DNA of 64,000 nucleotides from contig JAHHHK010000001.1 in the NCBI GenBank assembly GCA_019359395.1, forward strand, positions 186,001 to 250,000, in the 5' to 3' direction. The translations under genes and the position numbers were made by a program. Each line of letters starts with the position of its first letter. Within the stretch, counting starts at the first letter, position 1. The notes under the pieces are model-generated. The model saw nothing but the letters and a program-made list of their open reading frames with translations, made no database searches and had not been told where the DNA came from. The stretch is from Komarekiella atlantica HA4396-MV6 (lineage in GTDB: Bacteria > Cyanobacteriota > Cyanobacteriia > Cyanobacteriales > Nostocaceae). Of this stretch, positions 46,263-55,503 are shown in pieces.

Positions 46263-46531
46263 TATATTTGTTTTTAGTACAAAAGTACTATATATTTTCA
46301 AAAATAAGCTATACCTAAAAACCAAAAGCACACTGTACTAAATAATTGAATTCACAATCAAGTATGATGTGTTTCATTAATTATTCCGGTATTTGTACTG
46401 CGCTAAAAATGATAATTTCAAGGCTAACTTTATGTCTGCATAGGGTAGTTATTGGGATGATTTGCTACCCACATAATTCAAGAAATAGCTTTAGAGCAAG
46501 CAAAAAGTCAAGTTAAAAATAAATAATCAGG

Positions 46532-46702
46532 TTATGTAATGGAGACGTAATTATAACTACGTCTCTATAACTAACCATGATTTTATATTTGAGGTTTTTT
46601 AATTGGTTTTTTTAATTCAGTTTTACGCGGTTTACCCAGAGTGTTAGGGGGTTGTGGTTTATCTCCTCTATTATGATGTTGGTCGTGTTCTTGGTTAGAC
46701 AT
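46532..46702 (-). CDS. Possible small charged protein of 56 residues
   Basis: ATG 46702 opens a frame with MSNQEHDQHHNRGDKPQPPN and TLGKPRKTELKNQLKN, strongly polar and rich in H, K, P and Q, which is unlike random AT-rich DNA. The frame then runs into the palindromic repeat at 46540-46567 and stops at 46532, so the repeat may have altered an older C-terminus. There is no ribosome site and I do not recognise the family. Confidence 0.35.
46540..46567. repeat. Palindromic repeat GAGACGTA..TACGTCTC type (two copies, second at 46801-46829)
   Basis: GGAGACGTAATTATAACTACGTCTCT here and TAGAGACGTTGTAATTCTTACGTCTCTA at 46801-46829 share the AGACG/CGTCT arms of the repeats at 16097 and 60915. The rest of the 46.0-47.2 kb gap is AT-rich without other features. 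Confidence 0.7.
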
Positions 46703-47211
46703 AAAATTAAAATTTTAAGTTAACTACAAATTTAGCTACATTGTAAGTATTATCGATTCCAGAAATATATCATAAAAAATTTGTTTTTAAAGTAAAAAAA
46801 TAGAGACGTTGTAATTCTTACGTCTCTATAATAGAGGAAACCCATTATTTTTAATAATTTTAAATAAAAGTTCTATAAAATAAACTTTTGATTGAAATTT
46901 TAAATCTAGTAATTAGTCAAGTTATTTGCAGCAGTTAGTTTTTGCTTTTCAAATGGGTATTACCAGTCTTAGCTTTAGGTAAATTGGTGTTGTTAAGCAG
47001 TGGCAGACCATCAAAACAGATTCAATGACTGGGAACTCTCTACAAGTGGATACAAGAGTAGAAATTGTAAATCCGAAAATTTCAAAATAATACAAGATTT
47101 TGTCTGGTCAAATAGCTTGTATTCTCAGGTAGTTTGAAAATGTAAAACAGATATGTCTCGACATAGAGACACATCTGTGCATTGGTTTAGATGAAACAAA
47201 AGCAGAAAATA

Positions 47212-47985
47212 TCAAGCGAAGGTAGAGAAACCTAGATTTGGTGGAATATCCTGAATTCTTCCTGGCCCGATCGCTCGCAATGCTTCTTTCAACAAAATAT
47301 CCCCAGTATACAGCGCACGACCTACTATTACACCAGTCACGCCTTGTGGTTCTAACGCCAACAGACTTAACAAATCGGTAACAGAACTCACTCCACCAGA
47401 TGCAATTACTGGGATGGAAATCGCCGCAGCAAGTTCTCGCAAAGCTTCTAAATTCGGGCCTGTGAGCGTACCATCACGGTGGATATCTGTGTAAATAATG
47501 GCAGCTGCACCTAATTCTTGCATTTGTACAGCCAGTTGAGTTGCTAAAACTTCCGAGGTTTCTAACCAGCCGCGAGTTGCTACTTGGCCGTTACGGGCGT
47601 CAATACCGATAATAATCTGTTTAGGAAATTCTTGGCAGAGTTCTTGTACTAGCTGGGGTTGTTCTACAGCAATGGTTCCGAGAATTGCCCACTGTACGCC
47701 TAAATTGAATACTTGTTGTACGCTAGCACGATCGCGCAATCCTCCACCCACTTCAATAGGTACTGATATTGCTTGAGCGATCGCTTCAATTGCGCTCAGA
47801 TTTACTACCTTACCCGCTTTTGCACCATCTAGATCAACTATATGCAATCTGGTAGCACCCTGATCAACCCACTGTTTGGCAACATCAACGGGGTTTTCAC
47901 TAAAAACTTGCGATCGCTCATAGTCTCCCTGATAGAGTCGCACACAGCGACCATCTAGTAAATCAATCGCTGGAATTACATCCAT
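47212..47985 (-). CDS. hisA: Phosphoribosylformimino-5-aminoimidazole carboxamide ribotide isomerase
   Basis: A TIM barrel of 257 residues that carries out the Amadori rearrangement of ProFAR in histidine synthesis. It starts [20 protein letters not shown], placing catalytic Asp at residue 8. The second catalytic Asp is in [16 protein letters not shown] near 130. The two half-barrel phosphate loops are VGGGLRD and ASGGVSSV. Length and motifs are normal. It stands alone rather than in a his operon, as is usual in cyanobacteria. Confidence 0.97.
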   Translation of the reverse strand: MDVIPAIDLLDGRCVRLYQGDYERSQVFSENPVDVAKQWVDQGATRLHIVDLDGAKAGKVVNLSAIEAIAQAISVPIEVGGGLRDRASVQQVFNLGVQWAILGTIAVEQPQLVQELCQEFPKQIIIGIDARNGQVATRGWLETSEVLATQLAVQMQELGAAAIIYTDIHRDGTLTGPNLEALRELAAAISIPVIASGGVSSVTDLLSLLALEPQGVTGVIVGRALYTGDILLKEALRAIGPGRIQDIPPNLGFSTFA

Positions 47986-48024
47986 TTACTTTTTCCTCAT
48001 AACTCAATCCAGTTAAAATTCTTG

Positions 48025-48327
48025 CTATAGCTGGGTTTTCTTCATTTTTAATTGCCTGACAGCTTGCCCAAAACCCAGCACAAGTAAGATATTAGAAAGC
48101 GTCAAAAAAACTTCTGCACCACCGTGTAGCCAATCTACATTTGCCAAAGACTGGCCATAATGCAATACAGCATAAATTCCAGCTGGGATGGTGATGGCAA
48201 CAAACACTAGAGTGCCATAAAATCCATATAGCGCTAAACGTGGCATTTGCTGACTGCGGCTGATAAACCACAAGAAACCCAAGTAGGGAAACAGTGAGAG
48301 GGCAAACAGGGTTTCTTTAGACATCAT
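48025..48327 (-). CDS. DUF3593 membrane protein
   Basis: A protein of 100 residues with three hydrophobic helices: LFALSLFPYLGFLWFI, ALYGFYGTLVFVAITIPAGI and VFLTLSNILLVLGFG. SLFPYLGFLWFISRS is the pattern I associate with DUF3593, a family of cyanobacteria and plants. Its start overlaps the DUF2499 stop by one base (translational coupling), and the two families are commonly paired. Probably a small thylakoid or plasma-membrane protein; function unknown. Confidence 0.82.
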   Translation of the reverse strand: MMSKETLFALSLFPYLGFLWFISRSQQMPRLALYGFYGTLVFVAITIPAGIYAVLHYGQSLANVDWLHGGAEVFLTLSNILLVLGFGQAVRQLKMKKTQL

Positions 48328-48668
48328 TACTCTGATTTAATAGGTTTTGGCTCAACAGTTGTAGTCTCAGTGTTGGCATTGGTGGAGCGCCAGATCAAAA
48401 ACGCCGCTGCCCAAAGCGTAAAATTACCAACTAAGGTCATGGTAGCTTGAAGCGTTACCAGCCATTCTAGAGATTCGGCATTGTCGAAATAATGCCAGGT
48501 ACAAGCGCACATGGCGCTGACCAAAGCTGGTAACATGGCAAGGGACAATCCCCACCAAGTACGGTTATTGGTAAGTTCGCCGTAAGTCCAGATTAACCAA
48601 ATGGCGGCAATCCACTCAATAACGCTAGAAATATGAATAATCCAAGTGGGAATTGAAAGGGCGTGCAT
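48327..48668 (-). CDS. DUF2499 (Ycf49-like) membrane protein
   Basis: A protein of 113 residues with helices at about 8-25, 35-55 and 70-95. HALSIPTWIIHISSVIEWIAA and GMLPALVSAMCACTWHYF-like blocks (here SLAMLPALVSAMCACTWHYF) match DUF2499, called Ycf49 where plastid-encoded. It directly precedes and overlaps DUF3593. Unknown function; presence in cyanobacteria and plastids suggests a link to photosynthetic membranes. Confidence 0.83.
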   Translation of the reverse strand: MHALSIPTWIIHISSVIEWIAAIWLIWTYGELTNNRTWWGLSLAMLPALVSAMCACTWHYFDNAESLEWLVTLQATMTLVGNFTLWAAAFLIWRSTNANTETTTVEPKPIKSE

Positions 48669-48672
48669 AAGA

Positions 48673-48708
48673 AAGTCAAGAGACGCGATTAATCACGTCT
48701 GTACAAGA
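48673..48708. repeat. Single copy of the AGACGCGATTAATC-palindrome repeat
   Basis: AGAGACGCGATTAATCACGT then CTGTACAAGAG; one base off the perfect palindrome seen at 25.8 kb and 33.2 kb. Confidence 0.85.
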
Positions 48709-48840
48709 GTCAAAAGTCAAGAGTAATTAGTTCTCTTGTTTTTCCATAACATCATCTTCCCACAAGAAAATTCATCTTCTGTTGGTAGGATGGCTAATAT
48801 CTCGTCAACTATTTAGAAAAAAGTTGATAATCTAAAATCT

Positions 48841-48886
48841 GTCTTGGAAAGTCTGAGCCAAGGAAATCTATCTTCAAACTTTCCGC
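48841..48886 (+). repeat. Small palindromic element, copy A (GTCTTGGAAAGT..ACTTTCCGC)
   Basis: A 46-bp element with arms GGAAAGT/ACTTTCC and the same ends as the element inserted at 51818-51865. It is flanked by AAAATCT on both sides, but the surroundings are an AAAATCT/AAAATCC heptamer array, so a target duplication cannot be claimed. Confidence 0.75.
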
Positions 48887-48917
48887 AAAATCTAAAATCC
48901 AAAATCTAAAATCCAAA

Positions 48918-49970
48918 ATGGTAAAGATGCGGGCTTTATTGTCTGGGTATTACGGTAAAGGTAATGGTGGTGACGAAGCTTTGTTGGCGACGCTTTTGCA
49001 AATGCTACCATCTCACGTCACACCTGTGGTTCTTTCGGGTAATCCAGAGGAAACCCGCGATCGCTACAATGTAGAAACCCACAATCGCATGGCTGCGTTA
49101 TCTGTAGTGCAAGCTTTACGTTCTTGCGATGCTTTGATTTGGGGTGGTGGAAGTTTAATTCAGGATGTTACCAGTACCATAAGCCCATTTTATTATGGGG
49201 GACTAATGGCATTGGCTCAAAGAATGGGATTAAAAACTGTTGCTTGGGCCCAGGGTATCGGCCCGTTAAAACGCGTACAAACTCGCGCTTTGGCACAATA
49301 CTCCTTCGGATATTGTACCAAAGTTAGTGTCCGCGATCGCGCTAGTGCTAGTTTATTATCTGATTGGCAAATTCCTTGTATCCTTGCTCCTGACCCAGTT
49401 TGGGCGTTGGAGTCTAAACCAGTACCAGGACTTTGGGATTTACCTGCGCCGAGAGTTGCTGTGACTTTGCGATCGCATCCCCAACTTACAGAAACACGTT
49501 TAGCAAACTTGACTCGTGCTTTGGTTGACTTTCAAAAAGCTACGCAGGCTTTTATTTTACTACTGCCATTTCAAAAAAGTGAAGATTTAACTATTGCCCA
49601 AGCTATTCAACCGCATCTGAAAGATGTTAGCCAGATTTTATGTTTGGAAGACCCACAACTTTTGAAAGGTGTATTTCGCGGTGTCGAGATGGCAATTGGA
49701 ATGCGGCTACACAGCTTGATTATGGCTGCTGCTGAAGGTTGTCGCTGTTTTGCTCTGAGTTACGACCCCAAGGTAAATCGTTTGATGGAAGAGTTGGCGA
49801 TACCTGGGTGGGATTTAGCAAGTTTGCCAGATGACCCCAATTTAATTAGTCTGGCTTGGATGGAGCATTATGCTAATGGTGAGCCGTTATCACCAGAGCA
49901 AATCCAATCTTTGGTAGATCGTGCGTTAATGCACCGTGAAGTATTATATGAAGCACTGGCTAAAGATTAA
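48918..49970 (+). CDS. csaB: Polysaccharide pyruvyl transferase CsaB
   Basis: A protein of 350 residues beginning MVKMRALLSGYYGKGNGGDEALL. The GYYGxGNxGDEA motif, WGGGSLIQD and the C-terminal MRLHSLIMAAAEG are hallmarks of CsaB. It adds ketal pyruvate to secondary wall polysaccharide; pyruvylated polymer is the ligand of SLH domains. The window also encodes two SLH porins, which would depend on this modification. Heptameric AAAATCT/AAAATCC repeats fill the leader up to the ATG. Confidence 0.93.
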   Translation: MVKMRALLSGYYGKGNGGDEALLATLLQMLPSHVTPVVLSGNPEETRDRYNVETHNRMAALSVVQALRSCDALIWGGGSLIQDVTSTISPFYYGGLMALAQRMGLKTVAWAQGIGPLKRVQTRALAQYSFGYCTKVSVRDRASASLLSDWQIPCILAPDPVWALESKPVPGLWDLPAPRVAVTLRSHPQLTETRLANLTRALVDFQKATQAFILLLPFQKSEDLTIAQAIQPHLKDVSQILCLEDPQLLKGVFRGVEMAIGMRLHSLIMAAAEGCRCFALSYDPKVNRLMEELAIPGWDLASLPDDPNLISLAWMEHYANGEPLSPEQIQSLVDRALMHREVLYEALAKD

Positions 49971-49971
49971 C

Positions 49972-50538
49972 TTAACTGAATAAACGCGCAACATCGCAAG
50001 TGAACTCAGGTAGTAGCGGTGAACTCAGATTATCGTCGCTAAACAAGGTTTCTATTAACACTAGTGTTGCTTGCTCTCGTCGATAAACTTGAATTTGCTG
50101 TAACTGCCAATCAACAATCCAGTATTCTCGGACACCTTGAGCAGCGTAGAGTTTTAGCTTCACCTGTCGGTCACGTCGTTCGTTTTCCTGTCCAGGAGAG
50201 AGTACCTCAACTACTAACTCCGGTGCAGCGGTTAAATGCCCAGCATCATCCAGCACAGAAGCTAATCGTTGATTGCTAATCCAAACTACATCAGGGATGA
50301 CGTTATCAGCATCGCTAAAGATAATCCCAGCAGCACTTACAGGCTTTCCTAAGCCAGTCTGCCGTGACCATAGTTTTAACTCTGTGCAAATATTGTCAAT
50401 AACTTCTTGATGACCCCAATGTGGTGCGCGTGTCACAAATAATTCTCCGTCTACAATTTCATAGCGATTGCCGTTATCTGGCAACAACTCTAAATCGGCA
50501 GATGTCCATCGTACTTGGTTAGTCGAAGTCTGGTTCAT
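49972..50538 (-). CDS. Uma2 family (DUF820) putative endonuclease
   Basis: A protein of 188 residues of the PD-(D/E)XK-like Uma2 family, widely multiplied in cyanobacteria. Motifs: DNGNRYEIVDGELFVTRAP, the acidic strand NVIPDVVWIS, APELVVEVLSPGQENERRDR (E-V-L-S then basic) and GVREYWIVDWQLQQIQVY. The conserved D..ExL..K/R layout suggests nuclease chemistry, unproved in most members. It converges on csaB with a 1-bp gap. A second, divergent Uma2 protein lies at 58388. Confidence 0.88.
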   Translation of the reverse strand: MNQTSTNQVRWTSADLELLPDNGNRYEIVDGELFVTRAPHWGHQEVIDNICTELKLWSRQTGLGKPVSAAGIIFSDADNVIPDVVWISNQRLASVLDDAGHLTAAPELVVEVLSPGQENERRDRQVKLKLYAAQGVREYWIVDWQLQQIQVYRREQATLVLIETLFSDDNLSSPLLPEFTCDVARLFS

Positions 50539-50640
50539 AAGGGCATCTTTTCTTTGGAATTATATCTTTTAATGTTACCAAGCCTAACTGAGATGCGGCA
50601 CAATTATATAGTTGTGCTGTAAATGAGTAAGTATAATTAA

Positions 50641-51435
50641 ATGATCCATTTAAGAGCGATCGCTAAAAAACAAGTTAATAAAAATATAGATTCTTTCCCT
50701 TTAAATCTTCCTTTAATGAAAGCTTTGAAAGAAATTAATTTTTCAAATTCCGTAACTTTTTTTGTGGGAGAAAATGGTTCAGGTAAATCAACTTTATTAG
50801 AAGCAATTGCCGCAGGTGTTGGCTCAATTAGCGTTGGTGGTGAAGATATTCAGCAAGATAGAACATTAGACCATGCTCGAAAGTTATCTACACAATTAAA
50901 GTTTGTCTGGCAGAAAAAGACTGGACGTGGCTTTTTTTTAAGAGCAGAAGATTTCTTCAATTTTGCAAGGCGAATTAAAACCCTTAGCCAAGAACTAGAA
51001 GAACAAGTATCAGAATATGAACAAAAGTTTACGGGAACTGGTTTGTGGCTCGCTAAACGCTCTGTACTAGGTCAAAAAGCTGCTTTAGCTGATAAATATG
51101 GTGAAAATCTTGATGCTAACTCTCACGGAGAAAGCTTTCTCAAACTTTTTCAATCACGCTTCGTTCCTGGTGGATTATATCTTCTTGATGAACCTGAAGC
51201 ACCTCTTTCTCCTCTACGACAATTATCACTATTGTCTTTGTTAAAAGATATGGTAAATCAGGATAGCCAATTTATAATTGCTACTCACTCTCCAATTCTC
51301 ATGGCGTTTCCACAAGCATCAATTCTCAGTTTTGATACCTATCCACCACAAAAGGTAGAATATGATGCACTTGAACACGTTACTTTAACAAAAGCTTTTT
51401 TAAATAATCCCCAATCTTTTCTACGGCATTTATAA
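50641..51435 (+). CDS. AAA family ATPase (COG3910-type predicted ATPase)
   Basis: A protein of 264 residues with an ABC-like P-loop: Walker [19 protein letters not shown] (about 40-57), a signature-like [14 protein letters not shown], Walker [18 protein letters not shown] and H-loop [11 protein letters not shown]. The fold resembles SMC/Rad50-type and AAA_21 ATPases with a short helical insertion. Such stand-alone proteins occur in many bacteria without a known function; a DNA-repair or defence accessory role is possible but not shown. No conserved partner is adjacent. Confidence 0.85.
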   Translation: MIHLRAIAKKQVNKNIDSFPLNLPLMKALKEINFSNSVTFFVGENGSGKSTLLEAIAAGVGSISVGGEDIQQDRTLDHARKLSTQLKFVWQKKTGRGFFLRAEDFFNFARRIKTLSQELEEQVSEYEQKFTGTGLWLAKRSVLGQKAALADKYGENLDANSHGESFLKLFQSRFVPGGLYLLDEPEAPLSPLRQLSLLSLLKDMVNQDSQFIIATHSPILMAFPQASILSFDTYPPQKVEYDALEHVTLTKAFLNNPQSFLRHL

Positions 51436-51529
51436 AAAGTTCATAGTTAGCGATAAAGCACTAATTATAGATAATATTTAGCGGGATACTCTAGAAATAG
51501 ATTCAATGATTTTCTAAAATACACCGATT

Positions 51530-52031
51530 ATGGTAAATCTCAATCGTTCACATCCTGCCAGCAATCAACCTATGGGTGCAGTTCGAGTCAAAGTCAAGCT
51601 CATCAATGCCATTGATGAAGCGCTTGTCAGCCGAGAAATGCTCAATCCAAATATGTTACGGGTGTATGAAACAGAAGCACTAGTAGACACTGGGGCAGTA
51701 CGTACTCTACTACCCATGTCTGTTGTGCAGCAACTTGGCCTGAGAATTCGAGGACAACAGATAGCCCAGTATGCCAATGGTAGTGAAGAATCAATCGGCT
51801 TGACTGAACCCGTAATTAGCGGAAAGTCTGAGCGGAGGTTTCCTCCGATCAGAACTTTCCAAGACAATTGAATTGGCAGGACGAGAAACTACTGAAGCAA
51901 TATTAGTTATAGGTGATACAGTTTTGATTGGACAAACGGTGCTTGAGACGCTGGATTTACTAGCAGATTGCAAGAATCAGCGACTTATCCCGAATCCTGA
52001 GCATCCTAATTATCCTGTGATGAGGATATAG
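51530..52031 (+). pseudogene. Retropepsin-like (clan AA) aspartic protease gene interrupted by a 48-bp palindrome
   Basis: The first frame encodes EALVDTGAVRTLLPMSVVQQ (active-site DTG) and GSEESIGLTEPVI. After an insert the sequence resumes one frame over as ELAGRETTEAILVIGD, LIGQTVLETLDLLADCKNQR to the stop at 52029. Deleting 51818-51869 (52 nt) restores VIELAGRE and a protein of 149 residues typical of these small cyanobacterial proteases. The interrupted form ends at 51871 after 113 residues, keeps DTG but loses the flap-side and C-terminal strands, so it is probably inactive. Confidence 0.85.
51818..51865 (-). mobile_element. Small palindromic mobile element, copy B, inserted in the protease gene
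   Basis: A 48-bp hairpin: GGAAAGT/ACTTTCC, CTGA/TCAG and CGGAGG/CCTCCG around a TTT loop. It is flanked by AATT on both sides (51814-51817 and 51866-51869), a probable 4-bp target duplication. It is the inverse orientation of copy A at 48841. Confidence 0.85.
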
Positions 52032-52033
52032 AA

Positions 52034-52816
52034 CTAACTTGTTTTGCCGCTAACAATACCTGACCACTGAACTTTTTTCTCTTTCTCTCGGCGGTAAGAA
52101 AAGAAATGCTTTGGAGTTTGGTAAGTACAGTATGGTGCGATCGCAACCTGTTCTGCACTAATCCCCATATTTTCTAACTGTAAAGCATTTATCCGTCGTA
52201 CATCCAACCTTACTTTACCTGGATTTGGATCTTCTAGCAAGGGTGAATTGGGTAACTCATGCAAAGCAGCGACAATTTTTTGTTCGTCGTCGTGTGGTAT
52301 AATGCTAGCCCCGATTTCGGCAGCTACCTCTATAGAGACTTGATAGACCTCACCAGCGATCGCCGGGCCCATTGCAATGCGTAAATCATCAAGTTTGCTG
52401 CCTTGGGATTGTAAACGAGCGATCGCTAGAGGTACAATCTTCTTGGCAGTACCTCGCCACCCCGCATGTAATGCTGCTACTTGTCCAGTTTTCACATCCC
52501 CAATCAACACGGGTGTACAATCTGCACTAGCCACCCATACCGTTTGTAAAGGCTGTTCGCTAATTAAACCATCTGCCGATGCTAAATCATCTTCACTCGA
52601 ACTTAACTTTTTATTAATTTCTTGTGGAGTGAGAACAGTATTGCCATGTACCTGCTTCAAACGATAGACTGATGCCTCTGGTTGCAGTACTTCTGTCAAA
52701 CTTTGTGGCGAACGCGGCCAAAATTGCTGGGTAAAGAAGCCGTGATGCCAAAATTCTAAGAGACTACAAGTCAGATAGGGCAGTCCTTGCCAATTACGCC
52801 AATGCCAAGTGTGCAT
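52034..52816 (-). CDS. pgeF: Laccase-domain protein PgeF/YfiH (peptidoglycan editing factor / purine nucleoside phosphorylase-like)
   Basis: A protein of 260 residues. Family blocks: LKQVHGNTVL, SADGLISEQPLQTVWVASADCTPVLIGD and AALHAGWRGTAKKIVPLAI, with the zinc-binding residues H (KQVHG), C (SADC) and H (ALHAGWRG). FFSYRREK lies near the C-terminus. Members act as UDP-MurNAc-L-Ser hydrolases that edit peptidoglycan precursors, or as zinc purine nucleoside phosphorylases. It is divergent from birA. Confidence 0.92.
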   Translation of the reverse strand: MHTWHWRNWQGLPYLTCSLLEFWHHGFFTQQFWPRSPQSLTEVLQPEASVYRLKQVHGNTVLTPQEINKKLSSSEDDLASADGLISEQPLQTVWVASADCTPVLIGDVKTGQVAALHAGWRGTAKKIVPLAIARLQSQGSKLDDLRIAMGPAIAGEVYQVSIEVAAEIGASIIPHDDEQKIVAALHELPNSPLLEDPNPGKVRLDVRRINALQLENMGISAEQVAIAPYCTYQTPKHFFSYRREKEKKVQWSGIVSGKTS

Positions 52817-52893
52817 CTTAAACCAAACCTAAACAGAAACCACTTATCAGCCAATTAATGCTAACTTGAACAACGGGATTTGGGTCAACGGCT

Positions 52894-53706
52894 GTGGAAT
52901 TTAATCGGCAAAACTTGGAATCATCCCTAAAAGCAGCGCGTAAATCTAGATATTTACCATTTTCCCTATACATTTTTGAAAGCGTCTGTTCTACTAATCA
53001 AACACTTTGGGACTTGCTTGCTCAGGGAGCTAAAGCGGGGTGTGTAGTAATTGCGACTCAACAGACTGCTGGGCGTGGACAATGGGGACGCCAATGGGTT
53101 TCTCCTACTGGAGGATTATATCTTTCGGTTGCGATCGCTCCTAAAATAGAAGCTACCGATAGCTACCAGCTAACTTTGGCTAGTGCTTGGGGAGTTGCTT
53201 GGCAATTACGAAAGTGTGGTGTGAGTGTTGGAATTAAATGGCCTAATGATTTAGTCTTAAATGGTCGGAAATTAGGCGGCATTCTAACAGAAACTAAAGT
53301 AAACAAAGGAAAAATCACCCAAGCAGTGATTGGTGTTGGTATTAACTGGGCCAACCCAGTACCAGAAACCGGAATCAATCTGGAATCGTGGCAAGCCTCG
53401 CAACATTCCAGTCCCATTTCCTGTCTGGAAATACTAACCTCTACGGTTTTACTAGGAATAGAATCCGGTATAGAGTGCCTTTTCCAAGAAGGAGTAAGCA
53501 TACTCTTGTCTCGCTATCAAGATTTGCTTATAAACATGGGTGCTCAGGTTTACGTAAATAATCTTTCAGGCAATGTAGTAGGAGTAACTCCTCAAGGAAA
53601 TTTACGAGTGAATCTAGAAACACATGATACAAACGAACTAATAAGACCAGAAATTTACGTTGAACCCGGTACAATCAGTTTGGGTTACAGTAAATCTTCC
53701 GTTTAA
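52894..53706 (+). CDS. birA: Biotin--[acetyl-CoA-carboxylase] ligase
   Basis: A protein of 270 residues from GTG 52894. The biotinyl-AMP loop is QQTAGRGQWGRQW (consensus GRGR.GR.W), followed by SPTGGLYLSV, the catalytic lysine region VGIKWPNDLVLNGRKLGGIL and AVIGVGINW. It lacks the N-terminal helix-turn-helix of E. coli BirA, so it is a monofunctional ligase that attaches biotin to the AccB subunit of acetyl-CoA carboxylase. The M23 gene follows on the same strand. Confidence 0.95.
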   Translation: MEFNRQNLESSLKAARKSRYLPFSLYIFESVCSTNQTLWDLLAQGAKAGCVVIATQQTAGRGQWGRQWVSPTGGLYLSVAIAPKIEATDSYQLTLASAWGVAWQLRKCGVSVGIKWPNDLVLNGRKLGGILTETKVNKGKITQAVIGVGINWANPVPETGINLESWQASQHSSPISCLEILTSTVLLGIESGIECLFQEGVSILLSRYQDLLINMGAQVYVNNLSGNVVGVTPQGNLRVNLETHDTNELIRPEIYVEPGTISLGYSKSSV

Positions 53707-53796
53707 ATTTGAGGTTTGTTTAAAATTTCGCTCTTTGGGCAAGACAAACCACTGACATCATCTGTTTATGCTAATTACACACAACTGAGAGAACAA

Positions 53797-55404
53797 ATGA
53801 CGCAGCGCAATCACTCTGCCCACAATCGTTTGCACTACTCGTGGCCGCGAAGTCAAACTACGAAACGCTTTGCCTCTACCCTACCAGCACAAAGCCTTTG
53901 TTGGCTTAGCAGTTTTAGCCTGCTCAGCGGCGGCTTCGTGTTTGCCCAAACGGAAACATCAATAGATAATATCGTTCCTACTATTGAAAATTCCCAGCCA
54001 GCAGCAGTTACAAATTTCATCAAAAAACCAACTGTTGCACCGGAAGCAGCTCAAGCACAGCCAAACTTTTCTCAACGGGGAACCAGATTGAGACAGAGAC
54101 TCCGCAAGCAAGAAGTTTCTCAATCAAAACAACCACTTAGACAATCTAAACCAAAAATTGAAGCTTCCGCGCCTGCCACTGGTATTAGACGCTCTATTCC
54201 CAAGGTAGAAACTTTGCAGGTTGCACCTACAAGGGTTAGTCAAGAAAAACCCAAGCTCGAATTCCAACCAAGAGCAAATATCAGAAAAATTGAAGTAGCC
54301 AAACCCACTGCTCCTGCGCGTTCCTTACCTGAGAAACTCCCAGAAGTTGCCCAACCATCTAATAACTCAAACAGCACTGCCAGCCGGACAGTGGGGAAAA
54401 CCAAGGATTATAATAACTCCTATATTGACCCCAATAATTACAATAGTGCTACGGGTACTTATCAAGCACCCAATTCCGTAATTATTACAGAGCGTTCTAG
54501 TGGTTGTCGAGCAATTTTACCTTCAGGACAAGCTCTATTAGGCGGCGTTTGCGCCAAAGTACCCTCGCGCAATCAGCCTGTAGCTGGTTCTAAAGGCACA
54601 GCACCTAATTGGCTCAGAAGAAGTCAAAACGCACAGTTAGCAGTTCCATCACGTCGGCAAGTTGCAACTACTGTTAATAACAGCGGATGGCGTGCTAATC
54701 GAAACACTCCAAGTAGTGCCAAGAGTGCATTTCGCCCTAATCGATTTATCCCTAATCCCAGCGATTTCAACACCGCAACTAGAGTCAGTGCAACTCCCAT
54801 CGCACCCAGTGGCGGGACTTTGCCCCCACCAATGGCAGACGGTAACATCGCACCCCGCCCCAGCACTGTAGCTTATGACTTCTCGCTGGCATCAGTATTA
54901 CCACAAATTCCCTACGCTGGTGCAGTCGCCTATGGTGGTACGGGAATGATGTACCCACTGTCTATCCCCGCTCCCATTACTTCTTTATTTGGTTGGCGAG
55001 TTCATCCAATTACAGGTAATCAACGCTTCCATGCTGGTACAGACTTAGGTGCGCCTATGGGTACACCAGTTTTGGCAGCCGCAAAAGGCCAAGTGGAAAC
55101 TGCTAATTACTTGGGCGGTTATGGTTTGACTGTGACTCTGAATCACCAATCTGCTCAACAAACCCTCTACGGTCACATGTCAGAAATCTTTGTTCAACCC
55201 GGTCAATGGGTAGAACCCGGAACTGTCATTGGACGGGTTGGTAGCACAGGTAACTCCACAGGCCCTCACCTGCACTTTGAAGTCCGCCACATGACACAGA
55301 ACGGGTGGGTTGCTACTGACCCAGGCGTTCAATTACAGACCGGACTGAGCCAGTTAATTCAAACCTTGCCAACAGCTCAGGTAGCTCAGCAACCAGGTAG
55401 TTAA
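53797..55404 (+). CDS. Secreted M23 family (LytM) metallopeptidase
   Basis: From ATG 53797 (MTQRNHSAHNRLHYSWPRSQ, after GAGAG) 535 residues; the frame is open back to TTG 53716. A signal-like segment (LCWLSSFSLLSGGFVFAQ) is followed by a long basic Pro/Gln/Ser-rich disordered linker, then the LytM domain (about 400-520): GWRVHPITGNQRFHAGTDLG with the H..D zinc ligands, YGHMSEIFVQPGQWV and GPHLHFEVR with the HxH. All zinc and catalytic histidines are present, so it should cleave peptidoglycan cross-bridges, in division or cell-wall turnover. Confidence 0.92.
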   Translation: MTQRNHSAHNRLHYSWPRSQTTKRFASTLPAQSLCWLSSFSLLSGGFVFAQTETSIDNIVPTIENSQPAAVTNFIKKPTVAPEAAQAQPNFSQRGTRLRQRLRKQEVSQSKQPLRQSKPKIEASAPATGIRRSIPKVETLQVAPTRVSQEKPKLEFQPRANIRKIEVAKPTAPARSLPEKLPEVAQPSNNSNSTASRTVGKTKDYNNSYIDPNNYNSATGTYQAPNSVIITERSSGCRAILPSGQALLGGVCAKVPSRNQPVAGSKGTAPNWLRRSQNAQLAVPSRRQVATTVNNSGWRANRNTPSSAKSAFRPNRFIPNPSDFNTATRVSATPIAPSGGTLPPPMADGNIAPRPSTVAYDFSLASVLPQIPYAGAVAYGGTGMMYPLSIPAPITSLFGWRVHPITGNQRFHAGTDLGAPMGTPVLAAAKGQVETANYLGGYGLTVTLNHQSAQQTLYGHMSEIFVQPGQWVEPGTVIGRVGSTGNSTGPHLHFEVRHMTQNGWVATDPGVQLQTGLSQLIQTLPTAQVAQQPGS

Positions 55405-55503
55405 GAGAGGAGTGGGGGAGCAGGGAAAGCAGAGGGGCAAAGGGGCAGGAGAAAAATAACAATGCCCATTACCCATTCCCCATTCCCCATTACCTTTTAC
55501 CCG

